Source: Candidatus Enterovibrio escicola (GTDB lineage: Bacteria; Pseudomonadota; Gammaproteobacteria; Enterobacterales; Vibrionaceae). Taken from it: 64,000 nt of DNA. Positions 39,955 through 51,060 of this stretch are shown here, piece after piece. The stretch covers positions 124,001 to 188,000 of the forward strand of contig NZ_NBYY01000034.1 in NCBI RefSeq assembly GCF_002464935.1, in the 5' to 3' direction. The position numbers were made by a program, and so were the translations under genes. Below the pieces are notes generated by a model. The model searched no databases and was not told where the DNA came from. It saw nothing but the letters and a program-made list of their open reading frames with translations. The number at the start of each line of letters is the position of its first letter. Position 1 is the first letter of the stretch.

Positions 39955-40310
39955 ATATTTAACCTCGAAGCAACCGGAGGTACTGGAAGAAATGGCATCC
40001 TAGAAATGAAGAGGCAAAGGCATTGAAAGATGAAAAACTGGCGAAGTGGCAAAAGGACAGGGGTTATCACCAACGCTCATTAGTAGAGACAGCAACGTTT
40101 CGCTATAAACAGTTGCTCAGCCCTAAACCTAACTCTTCGTGATTATAATACTCAAGTTGGTGACGATCTGGCAAATGTGAAAACGATAAACAAAGTTATA
40201 AGATTCAGTATACCTGTTTGCCAGCAGATAAATTAAGACTGTGAAAAAGATTAGAATCAGTGCATTATAGGCCTAATTCAATCAACAATGCCATTCCAGA
40301 TAACTAAATC
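39955..40310 (+). mobile_element. IS903-group 3' fragment
   Basis: Plus-strand pieces of the C-terminal transposase: RYWKKWHPRNEEAKALKDEKLAKWQKDRGYHQRSLVETATFRYKQLLSPKPNSS, LRDYNTQVGDDLANVKTINKVIRFSIPVCQQIN and a stop at about 40230, then the 3' end with ATAGGCCTAATTCAATCAAC. The 5' two-thirds are missing. Confidence 0.7.
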
Positions 40311-40631
40311 TTTTAATAAATTTAACATAATTAAACGGCAATTAGCGTGCCTTCTTTTACGAAAATGTTAAACTCCGTGCTTTACAAGAGGCACTATCTA
40401 GAAACAAGCGTGAAAGCTTTACACAATTTTCTAAATGGCAAAGCATCAAATCCGTACCCTTGCCATTGAAGTAATACCCGATACCCAAAGTAATTGACGG
40501 TTCAACTAAGCGATAAATGATTGAGTACCTATGAATACAGGTAGAGTATGTCATCAGGATGAATAACCCAGTCAAAAACGCTATGATCTCGAATATAAAG
40601 GGTAAACTTACACTTATCCATCAAGAGCGCT
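40311..40631. other. valS upstream region
   Basis: About 320 bp with no recognised gene; it presumably holds the valS promoter. Short frames on both strands are not conserved-looking. Confidence 0.35.
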
Positions 40632-43505
40632 ATGGAAAAGACATATCACCCAACTTCAATTGAACAAGCCTTATACCAGTTCTGGGAAGAGGCTGGTTAC
40701 TTCAAACCTCATGGTGACACGTCAAAAGATGCTTATAGCATCATGATCCCACCACCTAACATCACTGGCAACCTGCATATGGGTCATGCATTCCAAGAGA
40801 CTATCATGGACATTCTGATCAGGTGCGAGCGAATGAAAGGAAAGAACACCTTGTGGCAAGTGGGTACCGACCACGCAGGTATCGCAACGCAAATGGTTGT
40901 TGAACGTAAGATCGCAGCAGAAGAGGGAAAAACCAAACACAATTACGGTCGTGACGCGTTCATCAACAAAATCTGGGAATGGAAAAACGAATCAGGTGGC
41001 ACTATCACCAAACAAATGCGTCGTCTGGGTGCCTCTGTAGATTGGAATCGTGAGCGCTTCACCATGGATGATGGCCTATCTAATGCCGTTCAAGAAGCGT
41101 TTGTTCGTCTGTACCAAGAAAATCTTCTCTACCGTGGAAAACGTCTGGTTAACTGGGATCCTAAGTTGCATACCGCGATCTCAGATATCGAAGTTGAGAA
41201 CAAAAACATTAAAGGTTACATGTGGCACTTCCGCTACCCATTAGCAGACGGGGTAAAGACCGCGAAAGGTAAAAACTACATCGTAGTAGCAACTACCCGT
41301 CCAGAAACTATTCTCGGCGATACAGGTGTCGCGATACATCCAAAAGATCCCCGTTACATGGATTTAATTGGCAAAAAAATCATTCTCCCTATAGTTGACC
41401 GGAAGATTCCTATCTTAGGGGATGAATACATAGATATGAGTAAAAATACAGGTTGTGTAAAAATTACCCCTGCACACGACTTTAATGACTATGAAATAGG
41501 TAAGCGTCACAACCTAGCAATGATCAACATTCTGACCTTCAATGCAGATATCCGTGATAGTGCTGAAGTATTTTCTTCAAATGGTGAAAAGAGTAATATT
41601 TACAGCACTGAAATTCCAGTTAAATATCAAGGAATGGATCGTTTTTCTGCCCGTAAGGCGATCGTAGATGAGTTCGATAAACTCGGTTTGCTAGAAGACA
41701 TTAAAGATCACGATCTCGCCATTCCGTATGGGGATCGTGGAGGCGTAGTTATCGAACCCATGCTGACAACACAATGGTACGTACATGCCGCCGCACTTGC
41801 AAAACCTGCTATTAAAGCAGTTGAGAATGGTAACATTCGGTTTGTACCTCAGCAATACGAGAACATGTACTTCGCTTGGATGCGTAATATCCAAGACTGG
41901 TGTATCTCCCGTCAGCTGTGGTGGGGCCACCGCATTCCTGCATGGTATGACAACGACGGCAACGTTTACGTCGGACGCACTGAAGAAGAAGTTCGTGGAC
42001 AACACAACTTGGAACCTATCGTTGTTCTGCGCCAAGATGATGATGTACTGGATACATGGTTCTCGTCATCTCTGTGGACCTTTGGTACACAGGGGTGGCC
42101 AGAACAAACTAATGATCTAAAAACTTTCCATCCCTCTGATGTATTGGTAACTGCTTTTGATATCATCTTTTTTTGGGTTGCTCGCATGATTATGATGACC
42201 ATGCACTTATGTAAAGACGAAGACGGTAATCCACAGATTCCATTTAAAACCATCTACGTAACGGGTCTTATCCGTGACGAGAACGGTGAAAAAATGTCAA
42301 AGTCTAAGGGTAACGTACTTGACCCTATTTATATGATAGATGGTATCGATCTTGAATCTCTGGTTAAAAAACGTTGTGATAACATGATGCAGCCTCAGCT
42401 AGCGGAGAAGATTAAAAAGAATACCCGTGAAACATTTAAAGGTGGCATTAAACCTTATGGTACTGATGCCCTGCGTTTCACTCTTGCGGCAATGGCTTCA
42501 ACGGGTCGTGACATCAACTGGGACATGAAACGTCTTGAGGGTTATCGTAACTTCTGTAACAAAATATGGAATGCAAGCCGCTACGTACTGATAAATACCA
42601 AAGAGTATGATTGTGGTTTCTCTTCATCTCAAGATCAGTGCAGTGAGATGGAATTCTCACTGGCAGACAAGTGGATCGAATCTCAATTCCAACTAACGGC
42701 GAAAGACTTCAATGCACATATCGATAACTTCCGTTTCGATATGGCAGCAAACACCTTGTACGAGTTCATCTGGAACCAATTTTGTGACTGGTACCTAGAG
42801 CTAACAAAAGCTATTCTGTGGAAAGGAACTAAAGTGCAACAGTGCGCAGCCCGTTATACGCTGATTACTGTGCTTGAAAAAACACTACGTCTTTCGCACC
42901 CAATTCTGCCATATATCACCGAGTCAATCTGGCAGGATGTCAAACAGATCATCAGTCATATTGAGGGTAACACCATTATGTTACAACCACTTCCTCAATA
43001 CGAGGAAACACTACTTGACATAGAAACACTAGCAGATATTGAGTGGGTGAAAGCCTTTATCACGGCGATCCGTAACTTACGTGCAAAGTACAACATTGCA
43101 CCCAATAAAGAGCTAGATGTAATGCTGAACGTAATTGATGAGAACGATGTAGAGCGACTAAAGGCTAACAAACAAGTATTGGTATTTCTCGCAAAATTAA
43201 AAGGCATCCGTGTTTTAACTGAAGATGAGGAGGTACCAGCATGTGCAACCTCATTGGTTGGTAAGTCTACGCTGATGATCCCAATGGGAGGTCTCATCAA
43301 CAAGAATATAGAACTAGCACGTCTGAACAAAGAAATTGCTAAAATAAAAAATGAGATCAAACACATTGACTATAAGTTATGCAACAAAGAGTTTGTGGCG
43401 AAAGCCCCTAAAACCATTGTTACAGCTATACGCGATAAGCTAAATGGCTACAACGAAACACTGGTAAAATTGAACAAACAAAAAGCGACGATCGCTGGTC
43501 TATAA
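40632..43505 (+). CDS. valS: Valyl-tRNA synthetase
   Basis: A class I synthetase charging tRNA-Val, with editing of threonine. The 957 residues contain [16 protein letters not shown] (HIGH motif, about residues 42-57), the CP1 editing domain with [25 protein letters not shown] (KMSKS motif, about 555) and the C-terminal coiled-coil arm rich in Lys and Glu. Complete and of normal length. An SD is not obvious before the ATG (AAGAGCGCT). Confidence 0.97.
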   Translation: MEKTYHPTSIEQALYQFWEEAGYFKPHGDTSKDAYSIMIPPPNITGNLHMGHAFQETIMDILIRCERMKGKNTLWQVGTDHAGIATQMVVERKIAAEEGKTKHNYGRDAFINKIWEWKNESGGTITKQMRRLGASVDWNRERFTMDDGLSNAVQEAFVRLYQENLLYRGKRLVNWDPKLHTAISDIEVENKNIKGYMWHFRYPLADGVKTAKGKNYIVVATTRPETILGDTGVAIHPKDPRYMDLIGKKIILPIVDRKIPILGDEYIDMSKNTGCVKITPAHDFNDYEIGKRHNLAMINILTFNADIRDSAEVFSSNGEKSNIYSTEIPVKYQGMDRFSARKAIVDEFDKLGLLEDIKDHDLAIPYGDRGGVVIEPMLTTQWYVHAAALAKPAIKAVENGNIRFVPQQYENMYFAWMRNIQDWCISRQLWWGHRIPAWYDNDGNVYVGRTEEEVRGQHNLEPIVVLRQDDDVLDTWFSSSLWTFGTQGWPEQTNDLKTFHPSDVLVTAFDIIFFWVARMIMMTMHLCKDEDGNPQIPFKTIYVTGLIRDENGEKMSKSKGNVLDPIYMIDGIDLESLVKKRCDNMMQPQLAEKIKKNTRETFKGGIKPYGTDALRFTLAAMASTGRDINWDMKRLEGYRNFCNKIWNASRYVLINTKEYDCGFSSSQDQCSEMEFSLADKWIESQFQLTAKDFNAHIDNFRFDMAANTLYEFIWNQFCDWYLELTKAILWKGTKVQQCAARYTLITVLEKTLRLSHPILPYITESIWQDVKQIISHIEGNTIMLQPLPQYEETLLDIETLADIEWVKAFITAIRNLRAKYNIAPNKELDVMLNVIDENDVERLKANKQVLVFLAKLKGIRVLTEDEEVPACATSLVGKSTLMIPMGGLINKNIELARLNKEIAKIKNEIKHIDYKLCNKEFVAKAPKTIVTAIRDKLNGYNETLVKLNKQKATIAGL

Positions 43506-43513
43506 TTCATACA

Positions 43514-43529
43514 AACACTAGGAAGTGTT
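43514..43529 (+). terminator. Possible weak terminator after valS
   Basis: AACACT-AGGA-AGTGTT forms a 6-bp hairpin starting 9 bp after the valS stop. It is followed only by GATCTTTAAC, so the U-tract is poor. Confidence 0.35.
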
Positions 43530-43555
43530 GATCTTTAACAAGTGATTTTTGAACA

Positions 43556-43625
43556 GCATGGTGAAGCGTTATACTTACTTCCTTAAAAACAATCTAGATG
43601 ACAACACAATGCCTAGTAACAACGA
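43556..43625. repeat. Short dispersed intergenic repeat
   Basis: GCATGGTGAAGCGTTA followed by TACTTCC, AAAACAAT and ACAACACAATGCCTAG resembles 16236-16300 upstream of csdE. Only two copies were noticed. No coding role is evident. Confidence 0.4.
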
Positions 43626-43790
43626 AAAGTTAAGCTAACCGAGAACTATCCAAAGTTCAAGCAACTCTTCAAGCATGTCATCTAACAGCATATTATTTAC
43701 TAAGATGACCACAATATTACAGCCTTTTATGTGCCAGTTTGCTAGAATTACCGTTAGAATAAATATGTATCCCCAAAAAGAGCAAGTAAA

Positions 43791-44855
43791 GTGAAACAGT
43801 TTTTTTCCGACGCCATCTTAGCTTGGTATCACCAATATGGGCGAAAAACTCTACCTTGGCAGTTTAAAAAAACACCTTATAAGGTATGGCTATCCGAGAT
43901 CATGTTACAGCAAACACAAGTTATCACCGTCATTCCTTACTTCGAGCGATTTAGCGTACGATTCCCAACCGTGGTTGATTTAGCCAATGCAGAACTGAAT
44001 GACGTTCTGCACTTATGGACAGGCCTTGGCTACTATGCACGAGCTCGGAACCTTCACAAGGCCGCGAAGAAAATCGTATCCGACTATCAGGGTAAATTCC
44101 CTACCTCTATAAAAGATGTCATGAGTCTCCCAGGTGTAGCCCGTTCAACTGCAGGTGCGATCTTATCACTGTCGTTAAGTCAACATCATCCAATTTTAGA
44201 TGGTAACGTGAAACGTACCTTGGCACGTCACTTCGCAGTAGAAGGCTGTCCTAGCAAAAGATCCGTCGAGAATCTCCTTTGGGAATTTGCGGAAGCCAAC
44301 ACTCCCGTCTACGGTGTACAACACTATAATCAGGCCATAATGGACATCGGATCCATGATTTGTACTTGGAGAAAACCAAAGTGCAAAATCTGCCCTATCA
44401 ACATAAGTTGTAACGCTTATACACTTGGCCGACAAACTGATTTTCCCAGCAAAAAAACAAAAAGAAAACTACCAGAACAAGATATTTGCTTTGTAATCCT
44501 CCAATATGCCAATTATATTTGGCTTGAGCAACGCCCAACTAATGGGTTATGGGGTGGCTTATGGTGCTTACTCAAGATAAAAGAACAAAATATCGATTCA
44601 TTTATTAAAACCAAACTGATCGGATCGGAGTCTTCAAATCCTGAATACCTGCCTAGATTTCGTCATACCTTTAGCCATTTTCATTTAAACATCATGCCAC
44701 TTCTATTCAAGCTGAAGGGAAAACAAGCCTTCATAGGCCAAAACGAGATCATAGATGGCAACCGTGGTTTTTGGTATAACTTAAATCAACCAGCAAAAGT
44801 CGGACTACCTACCCCCGTACAAAAACTACTAGAACACCTAACAAAAAATTCATAA
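43791..44855 (+). CDS. mutY: A/G-specific adenine DNA glycosylase MutY
   Basis: Removes adenine mispaired with 8-oxoguanine. The 354 residues show the catalytic glutamate in [11 protein letters not shown], the helix-hairpin-helix with [12 protein letters not shown], the catalytic aspartate in [13 protein letters not shown] and the 4Fe-4S loop C-x6-C-x2-C-x5-C ([17 protein letters not shown]). A C-terminal NUDIX-like 8-oxoG recognition domain follows. The HhH normally reads LPGVGRSTA; the second glycine is alanine here. The start is GTG. It is the first gene of mutY-yggX-mltC. Confidence 0.96.
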   Translation: MKQFFSDAILAWYHQYGRKTLPWQFKKTPYKVWLSEIMLQQTQVITVIPYFERFSVRFPTVVDLANAELNDVLHLWTGLGYYARARNLHKAAKKIVSDYQGKFPTSIKDVMSLPGVARSTAGAILSLSLSQHHPILDGNVKRTLARHFAVEGCPSKRSVENLLWEFAEANTPVYGVQHYNQAIMDIGSMICTWRKPKCKICPINISCNAYTLGRQTDFPSKKTKRKLPEQDICFVILQYANYIWLEQRPTNGLWGGLWCLLKIKEQNIDSFIKTKLIGSESSNPEYLPRFRHTFSHFHLNIMPLLFKLKGKQAFIGQNEIIDGNRGFWYNLNQPAKVGLPTPVQKLLEHLTKNS

Positions 44856-44893
44856 TTCGGCAATAGCCGGACAATAGATCGAGGAACTGAGAA

Positions 44894-45166
44894 ATGAACC
44901 GTACCGTTTTTTGTGATCACCTAAAAAAAGAAGTAGAAGGCCTTGATTCTCAATCATATCCAGGTGACTTGGGTAAACGAATTTTTACAAACATATCAAA
45001 AGAAGCATGGGCACTCTGGCAAAAAAAACAAACCATGTTAATCAACGAAAGAAAGCTGAGCTTGATAAATCAAGAGCACCGTAAACTAATTGAAACTGAA
45101 ATGGTAAAATTCCTATTTGAAGGACATAATACCGTGATCAAAGGCTACTCTCCCCCAGAGAAATAA
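44894..45166 (+). CDS. yggX: Probable Fe(2+)-trafficking protein YggX
   Basis: A small cytoplasmic protein linked to iron handling and protection of Fe-S clusters from oxidation. The 90 residues include the family start [18 protein letters not shown] with the conserved cysteine at position 7, [18 protein letters not shown] and [21 protein letters not shown] precedes the ATG. It follows mutY after 38 bp and precedes mltC, the standard order. Confidence 0.96.
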   Translation: MNRTVFCDHLKKEVEGLDSQSYPGDLGKRIFTNISKEAWALWQKKQTMLINERKLSLINQEHRKLIETEMVKFLFEGHNTVIKGYSPPEK

Positions 45167-45277
45167 ATTCTATATTCAAGATACGTCACAATTTTACTAT
45201 ATTATTTTAGACATAAAGGCATCCTGATTACTCTAAATCTGGAGATCTGGGCTTCCTTTTCCACTTGTACATCATTT

Positions 45278-46420
45278 ATGAAACTATGTCGCTTGGTCAC
45301 ACTGCTCGTACTCATGATCCTCATCACGGGATGCACCCGAGAGAGGATGGAATCCATCTACCAAGTAGATTACAAAACCACTAATAGATTTGCAAAGAAT
45401 CTTGCACCACTTCCAGGTCAGTTCCAAAAAGATTCCACCGCACTAAATCAACTTATTACTAGTTTTACTAACGATATTCAGACTCTATGGGGAAAGGATA
45501 ACGTATACGTATCTGGAAAACGAGATTATGTCAAATACACAGACGATTATCAAAGCCGCGCTCGCGTGGACTTTACCAATGGTTATATAACTATTGAAAC
45601 CGTTGCTACCACACAACCCAAGCAACACTTAAAACAAGCGATCATCACCACACTATTAACACCGAGTAACCCTGCGACAGTTGATTTGTACTCAGCAGCT
45701 GACGTACCTCTCAAAGGCCATCCATTTCTACAGGGACAAATTCTCGACCAAGATGGAAAAGAGATCACATGGGAGTGGCGCGCCCATCGCTATGCAAACC
45801 ATTTAGTCACAAACAACATCAAAACTAAATCGTTACGTTTCCAAAAGGTGTTTTATGTTGAAATTACCATGGTTTCTGATCATTCAAGTAGGCGTCAATA
45901 CCAATATGCGGATTTAATCCGCAACGCTTCTCGCCGCTATGACATCTCAGAAGAATTAATTTACTCCATCATCAAGACAGAGAGCAGTTTCAACCCATAT
46001 GCGGTGAGTTGGGCAAATGCCTATGGTTTAATGCAAGTCGTGCCAAAAACAGCAGGTCGTGATGTATTTAAGTTAGTAAAAAAACTCTCAGGTGAGCCGT
46101 CTCCAGAATACCTTTTTGATCCAGCCAAAAATATTGATATGGGAACAGCCTATTTCTACATTCTCAAAACACGCTACCTAAAAGACGTACGCGACCCACT
46201 TTCAAAACACTACAGTATGATCTCCGCCTACAACGGTGGTACTGGGAATGCGTTAAAAGCCTTTCATCACTCTAACCGAAAACATGCTATGAATAATCTT
46301 AATCGGTTGAATCCCAATCAAGTGTACTGGGCACTGATAAATAAACATCCTTCTTTAGAATCGCGACGATATTTACAAAAGGTAATGAATTTCCAAAAAA
46401 AATATCAGTCAATGTTATAA
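45278..46420 (+). CDS. mltC: Membrane-bound lytic transglycosylase C
   Basis: An outer-membrane lipoprotein that cleaves peptidoglycan glycan strands. Signal peptide with lipobox ITGC (cysteine about residue 19). A DUF3393 N-terminal domain precedes the SLT domain with the catalytic glutamate in SIIKTESSFNPYAVSWANAYGLMQV and SAYNGGTGNALKAF. The 380 residues are slightly above the family norm. It lies 111 bp after yggX in the same direction. Confidence 0.96.
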   Translation: MKLCRLVTLLVLMILITGCTRERMESIYQVDYKTTNRFAKNLAPLPGQFQKDSTALNQLITSFTNDIQTLWGKDNVYVSGKRDYVKYTDDYQSRARVDFTNGYITIETVATTQPKQHLKQAIITTLLTPSNPATVDLYSAADVPLKGHPFLQGQILDQDGKEITWEWRAHRYANHLVTNNIKTKSLRFQKVFYVEITMVSDHSSRRQYQYADLIRNASRRYDISEELIYSIIKTESSFNPYAVSWANAYGLMQVVPKTAGRDVFKLVKKLSGEPSPEYLFDPAKNIDMGTAYFYILKTRYLKDVRDPLSKHYSMISAYNGGTGNALKAFHHSNRKHAMNNLNRLNPNQVYWALINKHPSLESRRYLQKVMNFQKKYQSML

Positions 46421-46617
46421 TTTCTTGCCCAATCTAACATTTTAAAACCAAATAGATAAAAATATAGACACAAAAAACTTGGATCATTTTTTGAAGGAAT
46501 CTTATTCACGGTATCCGTCAAAAGACGGTACATGCTGTACTGAACGAAAAGCTCAAGTCGCAATCTGATCATTTGAATCAAGTCATCAGTCGCATAATAA
46601 TTTTGGCATTAATATTT

Positions 46618-47307
46618 AATCTCAGATCTGCATAAACGCTTGCTTATAAAGCGGAGTTATCTTGATGTTCGGTTTCTTTGGTTGAAATGAATTCGCGATA
46701 AGCCACGCCAGCAAATTGATCATAAAGCTGATAGAACTACGGTGCCGTAAATGCTCGATTTGGGAGATGTTTTTTAGTAGTCAAAAACGGTTTTAATAAT
46801 AAATCGTTTGCGGAGCATCAGTAAGTTCCAAAGTTTCATCACATTTGGTTCCATATTTTTTCACACCCGTTATCAGTGTCACTCCCTTGTCTTCGAGTTC
46901 CCGCTCCAGTGGACCAGAGATATAACCTTTATCTCCGTATAAACACCGCCAAAGTTCGTCAGCCATTTCCAGAACAAGCTTCCTATCATCCATGTTAACT
47001 ATCATTACTTTAACTAAGATAATGCCACTTTTGTCATTGATAATAAGGTGTAATTTGAAGCCGTAAAACCACCACATCGTTCCTTTTCCTTGCTTTGAAG
47101 CATCTTATAAAAACCTGATGTCTGAGAATGCGTAGGTTTTAAAAAACCTGTAGCTTGGACGAATCAACGAAAGTCATCCCTGTCGGCTTTGCCTGATGGT
47201 TAGTGAGGTAAGAGCAAAGTGGATGTAATAGGTTTTGAAGTTTCGATACTCCGATTGATGGAAAGTTATCACTGCGCTAACGGAAAGGCGTGAAAGCTTA
47301 TTTTTTG
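46618..47307 (-). mobile_element. IS982-family remnant
   Basis: The left (3') repeat reads AATCTCAGATCTGCATAAA. The complement at 46793-47077 gives MWWFYGFKLHLIINDKSGIILVKVMIVNMDDRKLVLEMADELWRCLYGDKGYISGPLERELEDKGVTLITGVKK. N- and C-terminal parts are frameshifted, and part of the N-terminal coding sequence is deleted near 47220. Confidence 0.75.
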
Positions 47308-47872
47308 TTTATCAGTCAGTGGAATAATGATAATTATCATCTATGTTCATCAATTTTAGTTTCGTGACTTTAAAACGTATTACACGTAATTTGTCTGCCG
47401 TCACCTAACAGGTAACTTCCATGATTTAACCCGCTATACGAGGATGCCTAAATTGATGCAAAGTGCTCTGGTTTCCCTTTGTTATTATCTGATAAAGCTC
47501 TAAGGCAAACCTACTGGCATCGTCTGTTTGAAGGAGGCAAATGAGGTAAGGGAACGATAGGATAATTCTATGGCTTTAAACTTCACCCTATCATCAACGA
47601 TCAAAGCGCTATCATTTCGGTATAGGTAGGTAACAACAACCAATATTCATATAACTTTGGGATCATCTGATCCTGAGAAAGCGATTTATCATCGATGACA
47701 GTTTTTAATCAACTAAAAATATATCCCCAATAGAGTATTTTCGGCAATGAAGTTGAGTTCGGCTTTTGGTAGACCTTAATTACTAGACTCATTTCTTATA
47801 CGTTTAAATTAAAAAATCCTAGCCATAAAATCACTCGGCTTAAAAAATACGTGCTTATATAGAGCTGAGGTT
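47308..47872 (+). mobile_element. IS982-like element, second type, remnant
   Basis: Pieces similar to the copy at 35131-35838: YLTGNFHDLTRYTRMPKLMQSALVSLCYYLI, GFKLHPIINDQSAIISV, and a 3' end AGAGCTGAGGTT. Large internal parts are missing and every frame is broken. Confidence 0.6.
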
Positions 47873-47924
47873 AATTACCATTACGGAAAGCCTCAACAGT
47901 TAGATTATACAAATAACCATATAA

Positions 47925-48080
47925 AGCCAACGGGTTATGTATTCAATAAGTTGAATAGTTCGTTGGTATGACAGGCAACCCAGTTATCGACTACTGCAGA
48001 TGTCATCTGTCTTAACAAGGATTTGCAATCCATAAAAGAATTCATTTTCTAGACGTGAATCAACTTTTTGAACAAAAACA
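47925..48080 (+). mobile_element. IS1-like 5' remnant
   Basis: It starts with GGTTATGTATTCAATAAGTTG at 47930. The following DNA reads MTGNPVIDYCRCHLS, a stop, then QGFAIHKRIHFLDVNQLFEQK in shifted frames. The same opening is seen at 28743 (minus) and 6701 (minus). Confidence 0.55.
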
Positions 48081-48084
48081 ATAT

Positions 48085-49410
48085 CAATTAACCACTATCG
48101 AAAGCAAATAAATTAAAGCATACACCATGCTTTACGTCAGAGAGCCGAACCCACTCCATACCTCTCCCACCAAACACACATTTTAAGGGATTACGACCTG
48201 CTACCTCTTCGAAAAGCTCTACATAGCTGATATGTTTGGTTTAGCTCATCATTGCATCCACCAAGTCTCCTGCTGCCCTCACTATTACCTTCACACCACG
48301 TCTTAAAGCTCGCTGTCGACTGAAGACTATAACATCTAACTCATTGAAATCGTTCAGAAAAAATGTGGTAAACTAGCCTACCAATATATACCTAAGCATC
48401 CACTTTTTCATACGTTTTCAACTTCATTTTATGTGATTGATAGTAATACCTGACTTGATGACCGTCATACCCAACTATCTTAGATAAGCTGATCGGCGGA
48501 GATGACAAATATTTGGTTAGGTATCGTATTAACCCTAGGTAGCTTTTTAACCCTAGGTAGCTTTTGCTTGGGATTTTATTTTTACGACCATTGCTAGGAT
48601 GGGCATAGAAACCATCAGGATAATTAACTCATAAGGTTCTAATCACATATGGACGCGCCGGAAACTCAATCTCCATTATTAACTTCAGTAAGTATTTTTG
48701 CCAAAGTAATCGTAGCTGAGATAACGATAAATGCTGAAACCATTTCCAATCTTGGTTTGAAGGAAAGAATTCACCTTCAGCTAGTATCACATGTAAATAT
48801 GGATTATAGTTACCATCACGACTATGGGTATGAATGAAAAAAATGATGGCGATTTCATACGCATCAGTCTTAAAGTGCGCCTAAATCAACTCTGATAAGC
48901 AGGCTTCTGCCAAGACCATAAACCTAAAATACAAACACTTCTAATTGGAGTGATTATGGATAGGAATACGAAGTTGCTCAGGCAATGTTAAGACAACTTG
49001 CCAATAGCTCACTCTAGGAAACAGGCGGACGCATATTTTAACCATACTTTCCCGTGCATAATGCTTTCCACATTGCAGACAAGCTTTCCCCTTACAACTA
49101 AAGTTAACTTTATGTTGCCCTTGACCGCAACCCAAGCATTAGTAAGTGGCAAAGCCATTTTTTAAGCTTCCACACTTCAGTATCTTAGCAATTTATGAAT
49201 GATAATAATCAGTGTCATGGCGAGGATGACTGGATACGAATATGGCCCAATTCGTAGTGAAAATACGTTTAAAGTGAAGCAGCTTAGATTTGATACTTTT
49301 GAAATTAATTCATGCCTTTTATCTCTTCAATCGTGCTAAATGTATCACAGAAATGGACATTCCTTAATCACCCCCACATATAGTTTCTGGGAGGAAATGC
49401 TTAGGTGAAA
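48085..49410 (-). mobile_element. IS91-family element, decayed
   Basis: A near full-length copy. The complement at 48941-49135 has CGQGQHKVNFSCKGKACLQCGKHYARESMVKI and PRVSYWQVVLTLPEQLRIP. The 3' part has DGHQVRYYYQSHKMKLKTYE in broken frames. A 19-bp stretch (TTAACCCTAGGTAGCTTTT) is tandemly doubled at about 48531-48568. Ends match those of the copy at 9570-10870. Confidence 0.75.
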
Positions 49411-49651
49411 GAACACACGACCAAGCCAACGTATCAAAGTAGATAGATTTATTTTCTAGATAAAACCTAATCTCTTCCTAGTCATCTATTCAATAAATAG
49501 ATTTTGTATAAAATTCTTAATTTTTTCATGGTGACAAGCTCTGCTGGCACGTGCAGAAAAAACCTACATCAACGTAACACCACAGCAAAAAACAATGATC
49601 TTTAACACCACTTTTGGTTTCAAAGACCGTATTATCCGTAGATTTTATTTA
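49411..49651. other. Gene-free stretch
   Basis: About 240 bp between IS91 debris and the end of the cheB pseudogene. Nothing recognised. Confidence 0.35.
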
Positions 49652-50245
49652 CTATGTAATTTGCAATGTTTTCCAAGGGAATACACACTGAACCGCCTCT
49701 AATTCAATAACTACTTTCGGCATCCCCCACACCACTGCGCTTTTCTCATCTTGTACGATGTTAATTGCCTTCTACTTTATGCATTTTTAGCATCCATTAA
49801 GTGCCATCTCATCCCATGCCAGTTAACACAATCGATGTTGCATACTTTCCTGCGGTTTCCGCAATCTCGGAGAACATCACATCCACAGAGAGTCTGTAAT
49901 ATTTAACAGGATATCTATCACAACATACACAGGAATAACAACCCGATCTTCGAACCACCCTTATGTAATAATCTCCCAGTGCCACATAGACATATCCATT
50001 CACGAGCGGTGCACGCACTGCTTCCAGTTCCTGAACGCGAAGCTTAGAATGGCAGTTTAATCGCTCAGCAAACGATTTACTGGACACTGATTTGATATTC
50101 TTTAGTTTCCCGCTATCAATTCATTAGAATCCACCGCCAAACCACCACTTTTAACGGTGACTTTGAGTTAATTATTTCACTGAAACAATGCTCAAGAAAT
50201 TGCAGAGTCATCAATTATACTTACTTTATATACTCTATCTTTCAT
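49652..50245 (-). pseudogene. cheB: CheB methylesterase, decayed
   Basis: CheB removes methyl groups from chemoreceptors. The complement starts MKDRVYKVSIIDDSAIS and then has a stop; a frameshift follows before SEIINSKSPLKVV (receiver-domain start). Then most of the gene is missing, including the linker and the catalytic serine and histidine. It resumes at 50087 with KSFAERLN, VNGYVYVALGDYYIRVVR, SVDVMFSEIAETAGKYATSIVLTGMG, then a stop, and ends in frame pieces MLKMH and IVQDEKSAVVWGMPKVVIELEAV. About 590 bp remain of a gene that is usually about 1050 bp. It cannot be functional. Confidence 0.9.
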
Positions 50246-50269
50246 TAAGATAACTCTACACTGTCTTCA

Positions 50270-50881
50270 TCATTTCGTTTCATTAACCAGACAATCGTTG
50301 TAGTAGTTTTCTCTTATTTCCATATTATTATAATAACCTCGCAACTTTTTTACCCATGCTTGTCCTGTCATTGGATCAAAAATCACTTTCCTCGGATACA
50401 CATTCCCTAGGTCTCTACTAATCACTATCAGCTCTTCACTTGCAACATAATCTAGGATAAAGATAATGTTTTCATTTCCAATCCTTACCTTATTTTCTAT
50501 GACGAATCCACCACCAAACAATTTAATCCGCAACCGATCTTTTACTGCTCCTTGCTGTATCATGGTGTTAACCAGCAACTCCATCGCGTAATTTCCATAC
50601 CGTGCAGCATGAGATCGCCATTGGCTGGGATCCCACTCTTTGATATTATTCTCATCACCAAAGGGCAGCATAAAGTGATTCATCCCACCAAGTGCGACAC
50701 ACGGATCCCATATACAGGTCGAAATACACGATCCTAACACCGTAGAAATAAGTTCCCGTTGCGACGTGACATACACATCACCAAGCTGAACTTGCACCAT
50801 CATCATCTGCTTATTGGGATAATAAAAACGCCGCATCCCCGCGCTAAGAGGGCAACCAGTAAGCTCTAGGATTTTATGCAT
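50270..50881 (-). CDS. cheD: Chemoreceptor glutamine deamidase CheD
   Basis: Deamidates glutamines of chemoreceptors, preparing sites for methylation by CheR. The 203 residues hold the catalytic cysteine in STVLGSCISTCIWDP and the histidine in GGMNHFMLP, plus KLFGGG and the ILDYVASEELIVISRDLGNVYPRKV end of the domain. The C-terminal tail is longer than usual. It stands between cheR and the cheB pseudogene, as in Vibrio cluster III. Its stop lies 25 bp before the cheB start. Confidence 0.93.
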   Translation of the reverse strand: MHKILELTGCPLSAGMRRFYYPNKQMMMVQVQLGDVYVTSQRELISTVLGSCISTCIWDPCVALGGMNHFMLPFGDENNIKEWDPSQWRSHAARYGNYAMELLVNTMIQQGAVKDRLRIKLFGGGFVIENKVRIGNENIIFILDYVASEELIVISRDLGNVYPRKVIFDPMTGQAWVKKLRGYYNNMEIRENYYNDCLVNETK

Positions 50882-51060
50882 AAAAATCTCTGTTGCTCCT
50901 AAGATTTCAAACCATATATTTTTATCTGAAGATATAACGTTATTAATTTATTTTTCTTTCAGTATTGCCGATCCGATCCCACAGTCCATTTATATTCAGT
51001 GAATCCATTAGTTTTCTACCTAGCTATGATCCGAAATACTTCATATATATTATTATGTAA

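Noticed and set aside
41691..42253. Frames of 95-114 codons opposite valS
   Set aside because: Shadows of valS without ribosome binding sites or domains.
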